DNA of 8,846 bases from Halanaerobium sp. GTDB lineage: Bacteria; Bacillota; Halanaerobiia; Halanaerobiales; Halanaerobiaceae. Numbering within the stretch: the stretch's first letter is position 1; the number at the start of each line of letters is the position of its first letter. Made by a program: the position numbers and the translations under genes. Positions 1 through 6,121 of this stretch are shown piece by piece. The DNA lies in NCBI GenBank assembly GCA_003070825.1, contig QBLP01000059.1, positions 1 through 8,846 on the forward strand. Direction: 5' to 3'. Below the pieces are notes generated by a model. That model was not told the DNA's origin, did not search any database, and was given only the letters and a program-made list of their open reading frames with translations.

Positions 1-83
1 CTCTAATTCTCATTAGCCAAATTCATAATTATTCTTAATAAGTTAATTTATTGTACCATTAAAATCAGCACTTGTAAACCTAC

Positions 84-776
84 TTACTCCTTATTCTGAT
101 AACCATCCTGAAAGTTAGTGTGCAGATGATTGCAGTCACAAAATGGTTTGTTTTTCGATTCTCCACAGCGGCAGAGGGCGACAGAATTTCTTGGCTCATA
201 AATTTCTCCAGCAGCCGACTCGATTTCTATACCGCCTTTTACAATAATTGCTGAACTGACCTTTTTTTCTGGATCCTGAAGCACCCAGATTTCAGCTTCT
301 AAATCTGCTTCTAAAACTTCTCCCTCTTTACTGACAGCTGTCAACCTCCCTGCCAGACATTCTCCAGCAGATTTAATCACAAGTTCACGCTCTTCTTTTT
401 TGTCTGATTCCTCTAACAATTCCCAGGTGCTTCCCTTTTCAGTATGGCAGAAGCGTAAAAAAGCACAGCGGTCATCATCCATTAAATCGATCTCTTTTCC
501 CGGCAGCAGTTCTGCCCGCTCATCATATTTTTCCTTAGATGCAGTTTCCTGACCATCAAAGTCAATCTCTTTATGTCTGCCATCACAAAAGGGATGGTCC
601 TTACTTTTACCACAGCGGCAGAGACTGTAGGTTTCTTTTTGAGGTAGTTTGCGTCCTTCTCGATATTCATAGTGCTTACCAACAGGAGTTATAATTTTTT
701 CTTTCAGCGGCACCGAAGCAAAAACACAGTAGGGACCATCTTTAATAATTTTAATTCTCATTTTTTTATCTGTCAT
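84..776 (-). CDS. Double CDGSH-type iron-sulfur protein
   Basis: A 230-residue soluble protein with two CDGSH iron-sulfur motifs, one in each half. The first is CRCGKSKDHPFCDGRH, with ligands C53, C55, C64 and H68. The second is CRCGESKNKPFCDCNH, with C202, C204, C213 and H217. CDGSH motifs bind a redox-active 2Fe-2S cluster through three Cys and one His. The middle section (about 100-185) has three further cysteines in RCAFLRFC and ECLAGRL (C104, C110, C140). From memory this matches the middle domain of other bacterial double-CDGSH proteins and may hold another cluster. The second motif is odd: the usual Gly/Ala after CD is Cys215. An in-frame GTG at 785 would add three residues, but it lies inside the SD AAGGTGAT, so ATG at 776 is chosen. 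The gene follows the MoaE-like gene after 36 nt and is probably cotranscribed. The family is certain; its electron partner is unknown. Confidence 0.9.
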   Translation of the reverse strand: MTDKKMRIKIIKDGPYCVFASVPLKEKIITPVGKHYEYREGRKLPQKETYSLCRCGKSKDHPFCDGRHKEIDFDGQETASKEKYDERAELLPGKEIDLMDDDRCAFLRFCHTEKGSTWELLEESDKKEERELVIKSAGECLAGRLTAVSKEGEVLEADLEAEIWVLQDPEKKVSSAIIVKGGIEIESAAGEIYEPRNSVALCRCGESKNKPFCDCNHLHTNFQDGYQNKE

Positions 777-780
777 TAGT

Positions 781-788
781 ATCACCTT
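781..788 (-). promoter_or_regulatory. SD that decides the CDGSH gene start
   Basis: The minus strand reads AAGGTGAT, then ACTA, then ATG (774-776). This pairs with the GAUCACCUU part of the 16S rRNA tail. The in-frame GTG at 783-785 lies within this SD and so is unlikely to be the start. Confidence 0.7.
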
Positions 789-812
789 ATTTTTATATTT
801 ATATATTTGCTA

Positions 813-1223
813 CTAAACTTTCTGCTCAATTTCTTTAACACACTCGTTTTTTATCTCAGCTACCAGAGACTGCAGGGCATCAATAACATGGGGCCTGATA
901 TCTCCTCCAATCAGCACATACATAATATCATCTCCGACTTCAAGCTGGCCCTGATTAAGCCAGACTCTGACGTGAAAGATCCCTTCCATCTTCTTCGCTT
1001 CAGCTACTGCCTGCTCAACCTTTTTTTGATCATAATCAAATTCCATCCCCTTAACCTGAGAACCATCATCTATTCCTTCTCTAACCTTTTTTCTCGGAGT
1101 CTGGCGCACAGTACCATTATGAACTAAATACATTCCCTCTTCTAATGCTTCTGGATCAGCTTTTGCTTCTTTAAGCCACTGATCAATAGACGGTGATTTT
1201 TTCTTTTTTTGATTTACAGTCAT
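813..1223 (-). CDS. MoaE-like molybdopterin synthase large-subunit family protein
   Basis: A 136-residue protein that I place in the MoaE family. MoaE with MoaD converts precursor Z (cPMP) to molybdopterin for Mo/W enzymes. Supporting segments in order are GMYLVHNGTVR (30-40, matching the MoaE glycine/VR core), GMEFDYD (59-65), the helix KKVEQAVAEAKKMEGI (67-82), VRVWLNQGQLEVGD (85-98), GGDIRPHV (106-113) and a lysine-containing end IKNECVKE (124-131). It resembles the short MoaE-like proteins of anaerobes rather than E. coli MoaE. The usual His-Arg after the third strand is replaced by D-I-R. K125 and K130 may stand for the two catalytic lysines, but they are closer together than in E. coli. 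No moaD or other moa gene is in the window. The start ATG has GGGAG ten nt upstream. The CDGSH gene follows 36 nt downstream. Whether it is catalytically active is open. Confidence 0.72.
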   Translation of the reverse strand: MTVNQKKKKSPSIDQWLKEAKADPEALEEGMYLVHNGTVRQTPRKKVREGIDDGSQVKGMEFDYDQKKVEQAVAEAKKMEGIFHVRVWLNQGQLEVGDDIMYVLIGGDIRPHVIDALQSLVAEIKNECVKEIEQKV

Positions 1224-1258
1224 TTTTAAAACACTCCCTATTAGATTATTTTTATTTT

Positions 1259-1287
1259 ATTATATATTAAAGGTTGACATATGTTCA
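1259..1287 (-). promoter_or_regulatory. Candidate sigma-A promoter for the MoaE-like/CDGSH pair
   Basis: On the minus strand, -35 TGAACA (1287-1282, 4 of 6 matches) is followed by a 17-nt spacer and a perfect -10 TATAAT (1264-1259). It would start transcription near 1252, giving a leader of about 30 nt that contains the GGGAG SD. The -35 box is weak, so confidence is moderate. Confidence 0.42.
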
Positions 1288-1303
1288 GAATTAATTATAT
1301 AGT
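1274..1303 (+). promoter_or_regulatory. Sigma-A promoter for the NhaC-type antiporter gene
   Basis: A perfect -35 TTGACA (1274-1279), an 18-nt spacer, and -10 TATAGT (1298-1303, 5 of 6 matches). Transcription would start near 1310, leaving a leader of about 40 nt with SD GGGGG at 1339-1343, seven nt before ATG 1351. Its -35 region lies inside the spacer of the opposing minus-strand promoter. Confidence 0.65.
1277..1284. promoter_or_regulatory. Small palindrome between divergent promoters, possible operator
   Basis: ACATATGT is a perfect 8-bp palindrome. With one extra base on the right it extends to TGA-CATATG-TTCA. It overlaps the plus-strand -35 box and the minus-strand spacer, where a bound protein could affect both promoters. 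Short AT-rich palindromes also arise by chance, so this is only a candidate. Confidence 0.2.
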
Positions 1304-1350
1304 GTTATTGACTTCTTGATTTTAAATAGACAAACTTTGGGGGAATCAAA

Positions 1351-2700
1351 ATGTTAAGCTTTAAACAGGCAGTTATACCTGTGATCACAATGGCTGTCTT
1401 AATACTACTATCTGTTTTATTCTGGGAGGCACCAATCCAGATTGCTCTATTTTTTGAAATAATGATTATTATTGCCTTAGCTTTGAGCTGGGGTTATAAG
1501 TGGCAGAAAATTGAAGAAATGCTTTTTTCCAGCTTTAAAAATATCGGTAATGTTATCTTAATCTTATTTTTACTGGGAATGATGATTGGTCTCTGGATTG
1601 CTGTTGGAACTGTTCCGACAATGATCTACTACGGTTTACAGACAATCAGTCCTAAATACTTTTTTATTTTATCATTTATCTCGACTTCACTGGTTTCCAT
1701 GGCAGTTGGAACCGCTGTGGGGACTGCAAGTACAATTGGACTGGCTCTAATCAGCATTGCTCAGACAATGGGACTTAATCTGCCCTTAGCTGCAGGAGCA
1801 ATTATCTCCGGCTCCTATGTTGGTGACAGAATGTCCCCGGTCTCATCGATAGCAATTATTACAGCTCACAGCTCGGAAGCCAATCTAATGGATATGATTT
1901 ATCATATGCTTAAAACAGCTGTCTTACCATATTTAATTACTGCTACAGCCTTTCTTTTTATTGGTTTGAGCAATTTCTCCAGCCTTAAAGCTGCTGCTGA
2001 TTTAGATTCATTAAGTCAAATGCTGAGCGGCCATTTTCAAATTTCTTTCTGGTTGCTGCTGCCGCCAATTTTAATAATTCTGCTGGCAGTTCTCAAAGTG
2101 CCTACAATAATAAATATTGCCTTAAATATTCTCTTTTCCCTATTAATGGGCTCCTACTTTACTGAAAGAAATTGGTCAGAACTTTTAAATATTATGTTTA
2201 GAGGATTTAATGAGAGAACTGGAACAGTATTTATTGATAATATTCTGGCCCGTGGTGGTTTAACAAACATGCTGGAACTGATTTCCTTAATTATTTTTGC
2301 TGTGCTTTTAGGTGGCCTTTTAGAAAAAATGGGAGTTTTAAACAGCCTTTTAAAACCATTTCTGCACCTGATCAAGAAAAAAATACATCTTATTGCTGTC
2401 ACTATTTTTTCCGGGATAGTTTCTGCTACCTTAGGCTGCAATCAATTTTTGGCTGTTTTTTTACCGGCTAAAATGCTTGCTAAAAATTATGACCAGATGA
2501 ATTTAGAAAGAAAGGATCTGGCCAGGGCACTTGGTGATTCCGGACTCGTTTTTTCACCTTTAATCCCCTGGAATGTTAATGCCCTAATGATGACAGCAGT
2601 CTTAGGAGTCAGTACAATAGAATATTTCCCCTATGCCTTTTTCCCGCTGCTGATGCCACTTTCTAATCTCTTAATTACTTATTTGGAGGAGAAAAATTAG
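1351..2700 (+). CDS. NhaC-family Na+/H+ antiporter
   Basis: A 449-residue integral membrane protein with about 11 hydrophobic segments, roughly at 8-24, 28-47, 66-87, 101-122, 128-150, 188-206, 233-249, 252-270, 309-330, 344-372 and 415-440. Family signatures are visible: GSYVGDRMSPVS (154-165) matches the NhaC GxxxGD(K/R)MSPLS motif, and ALGDSGLVFSPLIPWN (393-408) matches the C-terminal DSGxxxSPLIPWN motif, including D396 and N408. NhaC proteins exchange cytoplasmic Na+ for external H+. Close relatives such as MleN swap malate-2H+ for Na+-lactate, so another exchanged solute cannot be excluded. SD GGGGG lies seven nt before the ATG. It is the only plus-strand gene, transcribed from its own promoter. 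Its TAG (2698-2700) interleaves with the TAA (2697-2699) of the converging gene. Family placement is firm; substrate is inferred. Confidence 0.9.
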   Translation: MLSFKQAVIPVITMAVLILLSVLFWEAPIQIALFFEIMIIIALALSWGYKWQKIEEMLFSSFKNIGNVILILFLLGMMIGLWIAVGTVPTMIYYGLQTISPKYFFILSFISTSLVSMAVGTAVGTASTIGLALISIAQTMGLNLPLAAGAIISGSYVGDRMSPVSSIAIITAHSSEANLMDMIYHMLKTAVLPYLITATAFLFIGLSNFSSLKAAADLDSLSQMLSGHFQISFWLLLPPILIILLAVLKVPTIINIALNILFSLLMGSYFTERNWSELLNIMFRGFNERTGTVFIDNILARGGLTNMLELISLIIFAVLLGGLLEKMGVLNSLLKPFLHLIKKKIHLIAVTIFSGIVSATLGCNQFLAVFLPAKMLAKNYDQMNLERKDLARALGDSGLVFSPLIPWNVNALMMTAVLGVSTIEYFPYAFFPLLMPLSNLLITYLEEKN

Positions 2701-3089
2701 CTTTTTTCATTTCTGGCAGAAAAGATTTTTAAAACAACATAGGCAATTAAAGTAAAGATAAAAAAGATAAGTAAGACTGTAGCAATGCTCTGCAGAGAGC
2801 CGATCAAAGTTCTGTAGATTTCTAAGGTCCAGCGCTCAGCTGTCAGCTGCACGATTTCTCTATTATCATATCTAGAAGTAATATATTTTTCTAAGTCCCA
2901 GACTCTGACACCTCCGGAAATACCGACAACATAGATTGCAAACTTAATATATTTAAGCCAGGCCTGATTGATAGCCTCCGGCACAATTAAGTTTAAGATT
3001 TTGTAAATCGAATCATTGAACAATCTGCTGACAATATAGCAGACCAACAGGGCCACCAGAAATGTAACTACTAATAATAAGTAAAACAT
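2697..3089 (-). CDS. Small membrane protein of unknown function
   Basis: A protein of about 130 residues that I do not recognise. It has a strongly hydrophobic N-terminal segment (about 1-21), a central semi-hydrophobic stretch KYIKFAIYVVGISGGVRVW (about 46-64), and a C-terminal membrane segment (about 100-123) ending in a short basic-polar tail. Between the last two lies a soluble stretch (about 65-95) with several charged residues. This suggests a two- or three-span inner-membrane protein with a small loop domain. The longer frame would start at GTG 3098, but that GTG sits inside the SD-like AAAAGAGTGAT. ATG 3089 lies four nt beyond that SD and is preferred. The gene follows the SDR gene by 19 nt, so they are likely cotranscribed. 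Its stop codon overlaps that of the converging antiporter gene. Confidence 0.75.
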   Translation of the reverse strand: MFYLLLVVTFLVALLVCYIVSRLFNDSIYKILNLIVPEAINQAWLKYIKFAIYVVGISGGVRVWDLEKYITSRYDNREIVQLTAERWTLEIYRTLIGSLQSIATVLLIFFIFTLIAYVVLKIFSARNEKS

Positions 3090-3093
3090 AACT

Positions 3094-3104
3094 ATCACTC
3101 TTTT
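3094..3104 (-). promoter_or_regulatory. SD that decides the membrane-protein start
   Basis: The minus strand reads AAAAGAGTGAT, then AGTT, then ATG (3087-3089). The in-frame GTG at 3096-3098 is part of this site. The geometry matches the CDGSH gene start. Confidence 0.5.
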
Positions 3105-3108
3105 CTTT

Positions 3109-3948
3109 TTAAGTTTGGACTTCTAAAAAGCGGTCAGGAATCTTATTTAATATTTCCTGATACTTGATCATCTCAATACTTTTATTCCAGAGCTGATCCT
3201 GCAGTTCCTGCCTTAAAGCAGCTGACGTGGGCTTCTTTTTTCTTTTTTTTACATAATAGCTGCCGCTTTCTCCTCTAACTTCATCTGATAAAGCAAGATA
3301 GACTGGAGTTTCTGCTCCTTTTTCTACAGAAGAACCTCCTGCTCCCCAGCCCTGACGCAACAGCTTGGTGTTAATCACTCCCGGATGAAGACAGTTAACA
3401 GTTATATTATCTAATATTTTATCCAATTTAAAAGTAAATAAGATCATTGCCAGCTTAGAATCAGAGTAAGCCTGACTACCATTAAAATTAATTGGATCCC
3501 ATATATTATCAACATTTAAATTGTGAGCATGAACCATGGAAGAAAAATTAATTATTCTTGGATCTGCTGACTCTTTTAAAAGTGGAATCAGCAGCAGAGT
3601 TAAAATAAAGTGGGAATGATAGTTAACAGCAATAGTTTTTTCTATCTGATCTTCACTAAATTCAAGTGAGTTTTGATAAATCCCTGCATTATTGATCAAA
3701 ACATCAATTTTAGCTTCCTCATCTTTTAACTGATTACTTAAATCTAAAACCTGCTGCTGAGAATTAAGATCAGCAATAACAATTTTGTGCTCTGCTTCAG
3801 GATTAATTGAATCCAGCTCTTCTTTAACCTCTTGAGCCTTAGTCTGACTGCGGCCGTGGATAATAATTTTCTGGCCTTTATCAGCCAGCTCTTTTGCAGT
3901 TTCTCCGCCAATGCCATCAGTTGAACCGGTGATTAAAATAGTTTTCAT
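3109..3948 (-). CDS. SDR-family oxidoreductase (retinol-dehydrogenase/WWOX-like subgroup)
   Basis: A 279-residue NAD(P)-dependent short-chain dehydrogenase. The Rossmann motif is TGSTDGIG (7-14). HGRS (31-34) follows the second strand, and the Arg suggests NADP preference. ADL (59-61), NNAG (86-89), catalytic S136/S137, YSDSK (Y161, K165) and HPG (188-190) follow in order. The Ser-to-Tyr distance (about 24) is longer than in classical SDRs, as in retinol dehydrogenases, WWOX and protochlorophyllide reductase relatives. The substrate cannot be read from sequence. The C-terminus runs about 20 residues past the usual LW-xxS ending, finishing in an extra helix-like segment; this may be a natural extension. 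SD GGAGGTG lies seven nt before ATG 3948. The DUF2007 gene lies 35 nt upstream and the membrane-protein gene 19 nt downstream. Confidence 0.88.
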   Translation of the reverse strand: MKTILITGSTDGIGGETAKELADKGQKIIIHGRSQTKAQEVKEELDSINPEAEHKIVIADLNSQQQVLDLSNQLKDEEAKIDVLINNAGIYQNSLEFSEDQIEKTIAVNYHSHFILTLLLIPLLKESADPRIINFSSMVHAHNLNVDNIWDPINFNGSQAYSDSKLAMILFTFKLDKILDNITVNCLHPGVINTKLLRQGWGAGGSSVEKGAETPVYLALSDEVRGESGSYYVKKRKKKPTSAALRQELQDQLWNKSIEMIKYQEILNKIPDRFLEVQT

Positions 3949-3983
3949 CAGAAAACACCTCCAGTTGTCTATCCAAAATTACA

Positions 3984-4358
3984 TTAAAAAATTAGAGTAA
4001 ATAGATTTAAAAGCAGATAGAAAATTATTATTATTTTTGCGATCTGAGCCAGATAAAAAGAAAAACTTTTAGTTTGATCACTGCTCTTTATTTCTTCTGT
4101 CTCCTGCTCTATTTCTGAACTTTCAGCTTCAGCATCTAAATTTAAATCTTTTAGGAGTTCTCTGGCCTGCTCATAATCTTTTTCTGAAACATAAAGCTCA
4201 ATATTATAGGCAGAATAGCCCATATAGATCATGCTATAGCCGCCAAATTCATCATGACGAACAATGACTTCTATATTATTATCATTAAGCAGAGCTTCTA
4301 TCATCTCTGCTTCTCTGGCACCAGTTGTAATTAAATGCTGCAGTTTAAAATCAGTCAT
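3984..4358 (-). CDS. DUF2007-type domain protein with C-terminal membrane anchor
   Basis: A 124-residue protein in three parts. Residues about 9-72 look like a DUF2007 domain (putative signal-transducing, small alpha/beta): an early EAEMIEALLNDNNIEV, a central aromatic GGYSMIYMGYSAYNIELYV, and a final EKDYEQARELLKD helix. Residues 75-95 form a strongly acidic, glutamate-rich linker. Residues about 100-123 are a single hydrophobic span ending at the C-terminus, so the protein is predicted to be tail-anchored with its domain in the cytoplasm. DUF2007 proteins are often free-standing or carry a zinc ribbon. Their role is poorly known, and no ligand is assigned here. SD AAGGAG lies seven nt before ATG 4358. 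The gene is separated from the upstream Dabb gene by 107 nt and followed 35 nt later by an SDR gene. Confidence 0.75.
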   Translation of the reverse strand: MTDFKLQHLITTGAREAEMIEALLNDNNIEVIVRHDEFGGYSMIYMGYSAYNIELYVSEKDYEQARELLKDLNLDAEAESSEIEQETEEIKSSDQTKSFSFYLAQIAKIIIIFYLLLNLFTLIF

Positions 4359-4465
4359 TTTTCTGCTCCTTATTGATAGCCATTTATTTCAAACTAAATT
4401 TTAAAGACTAAGATTTTTCTTCAGTTTCAGGAGGAAAATTATATATCCAGCCTACTGCAGGCAAG

Positions 4466-4768
4466 TTATTTTTCATAATCAACTAAAACTCTTTTAGCAG
4501 CTACTTCTCCTATAAAAGTTTTAACCTTTTCGTGTTCCGGGTGGATTTGATACTGATCAAGATCAGCAAGACTTTCAAATTCAGTAATTAAAACCAGCTC
4601 ATAAGCTGCCTCACTCTGATTGATATTCTTACCTACTTCTAAAAACTTAATCTGCTCAACTAAATCTTTAAGTGAGCGCAGCTTCTCTGCTGCTAATTCA
4701 ATATTCTCTTCTTTACTATTTCCTGCAGCCTGATCCTTGAATTCCCACATCACAACATGTTTAATCAT
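4466..4768 (-). CDS. Dabb (stress-responsive A/B barrel) domain protein
   Basis: A 100-residue protein consisting of one Dabb domain, a dimeric ferredoxin-like alpha+beta barrel. Characteristic features are MIKHVVMWEFKD at the N-terminus (His4 on the first strand), an Ala/Leu-rich helix at 22-38, the strand YELVLITEFES (56-66), LDQYQIHPEHEKVKTFI (70-86) and a last strand RVLVDYE (93-99). Full length for the family is about 95-105, so it is complete. Many bacterial members have no known substrate; plant relatives are stress-induced and a few members are cyclases. No active-site assignment is possible here. SD GGAGGT lies eight nt before ATG 4768. The flanking gaps (83 and 107 nt) are the largest in the minus-strand run, so it may be transcribed separately. 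Confidence 0.87.
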   Translation of the reverse strand: MIKHVVMWEFKDQAAGNSKEENIELAAEKLRSLKDLVEQIKFLEVGKNINQSEAAYELVLITEFESLADLDQYQIHPEHEKVKTFIGEVAAKRVLVDYEK

Positions 4769-4804
4769 TTTTAATTACCTCCATTGTATTTTATAATCTT
4801 CTAA

Positions 4805-4851
4805 TAAAAAAATTAAATAAAATATAAAAAATCTAATTAAGCTCTAAATTT
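4805..4851 (-). terminator. Candidate AT-rich intrinsic terminator after the DUF523 gene
   Basis: On the minus strand, directly after the DUF523 stop, AAATTTAG (4851-4844) can pair with TTAGATTT (4836-4829) around a 7-nt loop. That is 8 bp including two G-U pairs. A very U-rich stretch follows (4828-4805). The stem has almost no GC, so this is weak evidence. Confidence 0.25.
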
Positions 4852-5283
4852 TTAAGCTAAATCTGCCTCTGTTAAAACCTCAATCCCATTTTTTATTAAT
4901 AACTCTGCTGTTAGACCATTACCTTTAATTAAATTACCGCTAAATGTACCATCATAGATCTTCCCAGCGCCGCAGGATGGGCTTCTCTGCTGCAGTATTA
5001 CTTTTTTGGCTCCCACAATTTTTGCTATTTCTAAAGTTTTTTCTGCTCCCAGCTTAAATTCTGCTGTCACATCTTTACCCTGCTCAGTCACAACTTTTTT
5101 ATTGCCCTCATCATCAAGAATAATTTCAGAGGGATCTCTCGGAGTAGCCAGGCCTCCCAAAACTTCAGGACAGACCGAAATCGCCTTTCCAGCTTTGACT
5201 AACTCAGCAACTTTTTCATCTAAATTATTATTTCCGTCATAACGGCAGTTGATACCTGCCAGACATGAACTTACAAGATACAT
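4852..5283 (-). CDS. DUF523 family protein (YbbK-like)
   Basis: A 143-residue protein that fits DUF523 along its whole length. It begins SSCLAGINCRYDG (C7, C13), then CPEVLGGLATPRDPSE (C38 onward), a middle helix AEKTLEIAKIVGAKKVIL, and RSPSCGAGKIYDGTFSG (C104), ending with a GLTAELL-IKNGIEVL segment. The four conserved cysteines, together with the CPE and SPSCG motifs, suggest a metal or Fe-S/thiol centre. The biochemical role of the family has not, to my knowledge, been settled. A longer frame starts with TTG at 5298, but the site GGAAGGTGATC lies between it and ATG 5283, and ATG three nt after that site is clearly the start. The SDR gene lies 38 nt upstream. A candidate AT-rich terminator follows the stop. 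Confidence 0.88.
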   Translation of the reverse strand: MYLVSSCLAGINCRYDGNNNLDEKVAELVKAGKAISVCPEVLGGLATPRDPSEIILDDEGNKKVVTEQGKDVTAEFKLGAEKTLEIAKIVGAKKVILQQRSPSCGAGKIYDGTFSGNLIKGNGLTAELLIKNGIEVLTEADLA

Positions 5284-5296
5284 CTGATCACCTTCC
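5284..5296 (-). promoter_or_regulatory. Extended SD that decides the DUF523 start
   Basis: The minus strand reads GGAAGGTGATC then AG then ATG (5281-5283). It matches the anti-SD complement AGGTGATC almost perfectly and excludes the upstream TTG at 5298 as the start. Confidence 0.75.
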
Positions 5297-5321
5297 AAAA
5301 TTAAAATAATTGCAACAAATT

Positions 5322-6101
5322 TTAACGTTTAAAACCACCTTCAGAATTTATAATTTCTCCGGTAATCCATTCAGCTTCTTTTGAGGCAAGAAAACCAACC
5401 AGCTTTGCTGTGTCTTCAGGTTGACCAATTCTCCCCTGTGGAAACTTTTTTAGCAATTCATCTTTCAACTTTTGGTCCATCCAGCCGGTATCTGTTGGAC
5501 CCGGATTAACTGCATTAACCGTTATTCCTTTAGGAGCTAATTCAGCCGCCAGGGAGATAGTTAAGGCATCCACTGCTCCTTTAGTAGCTGCATAGGCTAT
5601 TTCATTTTCCATCGGACCTTTAAATTGGCCTGAACTGAGATTGATTATCCGGCCGCCTTTTTCTTTATTAATGCTGCGGGCAAAATAGGAGCTTAAAAGA
5701 AGAGTCGCCCTTAAATTAATCTGATAGTGTTTATCCAGTTCTTCAGCCTCTATATTTTGATAGTTATTATTTGTTGAATAACAGGCATTGTTGACCAAAA
5801 CATCTGGAGTTTGTAGTTTTTCTTTAACATCATTAAGCAGCAGTTTTATGTTTTCAGGCTCTGCCAGATTGATTTCTTTTTTAAAACATTTAACTCCCAT
5901 ATTTTGAATGGTCTGCTGCAGTTTATCCGGTTCATTTTCTTCTACTCCCCAGGGCATCCTGCGATCATAATCAAGATAGTAGGTAAAATAAATATCTGCA
6001 CCATCAGTTGCTAATTTTCTGGCAATAGCTGCACCAATGCCCTGCAGGCGGCTGGCCCCAGTTATTAGAGCTGTTTTGTTTTTGAGACTTTTCTCTGACA
6101 T
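5322..6101 (-). CDS. SDR-family oxidoreductase (3-oxoacyl-ACP-reductase-like, MPWGV type)
   Basis: A 259-residue classical-length SDR. The nucleotide-binding motif is widened, TGASRLQGIG (14-23), two residues longer than the usual TGxxxGIG. After the second strand comes an unusual insert, YYLDYDRRMPWGVEENEP (41-58), seen in a Firmicutes subgroup commonly annotated as 3-oxoacyl-ACP reductase. Then come NNAC (104-107, Cys in place of the usual Gly of NNAG), S157, Y170 and K174 as catalytic residues, and NPGPTDTGW (199-207). The end GEIINSEGGFKR matches SDR cofactor-site/dimer termini. The inserted segment makes FabG-type fatty-acid synthesis unlikely to be its main role; the substrate is unknown. 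SD AGGTGAT lies six nt before ATG 6101. The YgjP-type gene ends 20 nt upstream. It belongs to a different SDR subgroup from the 3109-3948 gene. Confidence 0.9.
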   Translation of the reverse strand: MSEKSLKNKTALITGASRLQGIGAAIARKLATDGADIYFTYYLDYDRRMPWGVEENEPDKLQQTIQNMGVKCFKKEINLAEPENIKLLLNDVKEKLQTPDVLVNNACYSTNNNYQNIEAEELDKHYQINLRATLLLSSYFARSINKEKGGRIINLSSGQFKGPMENEIAYAATKGAVDALTISLAAELAPKGITVNAVNPGPTDTGWMDQKLKDELLKKFPQGRIGQPEDTAKLVGFLASKEAEWITGEIINSEGGFKR

Positions 6102-6121
6102 TATCTTATCACCTATTTCTA

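Noticed and set aside
3..16. Inverted repeat CTAAT-TCTC-ATTAG as terminator of the CDGSH gene
   Set aside because: A five-bp AT-rich stem nearly 70 nt past the stop, with the window edge hiding any U-tract.
23..37. PerR/Fur-box-like TCATAATTATTCTTA near the left edge
   Set aside because: Partial match only, in very AT-rich DNA downstream of a gene rather than at a visible promoter. It is easily chance.
807..1127. Plus-strand frame of 106 codons opposite the MoaE-like gene
   Set aside because: It lies fully antisense to a gene with clear family signatures. It has no SD and its translation has low-complexity Leu/Ile/Asn composition.
4450..4462. Short hairpin GCCT-ACTGC-AGGC after the Dabb gene
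   Set aside because: A four-bp stem with no following U-run on the minus strand. It is unlikely to be a terminator.
4438..4464. Promoter-like pair on the minus strand, TTGCCT and TATAAT, upstream of the DUF2007 gene
   Set aside because: The spacer is only 15 nt and the -35 box is imperfect, so it is not strong enough to list as a feature.
5006..5242. Plus-strand frame of 78 codons opposite DUF523
   Set aside because: It is antisense to a well-conserved DUF523 gene and shows no SD or recognisable domain.
3109..6101. The two SDR genes as a recent tandem duplication
   Set aside because: They belong to different SDR subgroups, with different motifs and Ser-Tyr spacing, and are separated by three unrelated genes.
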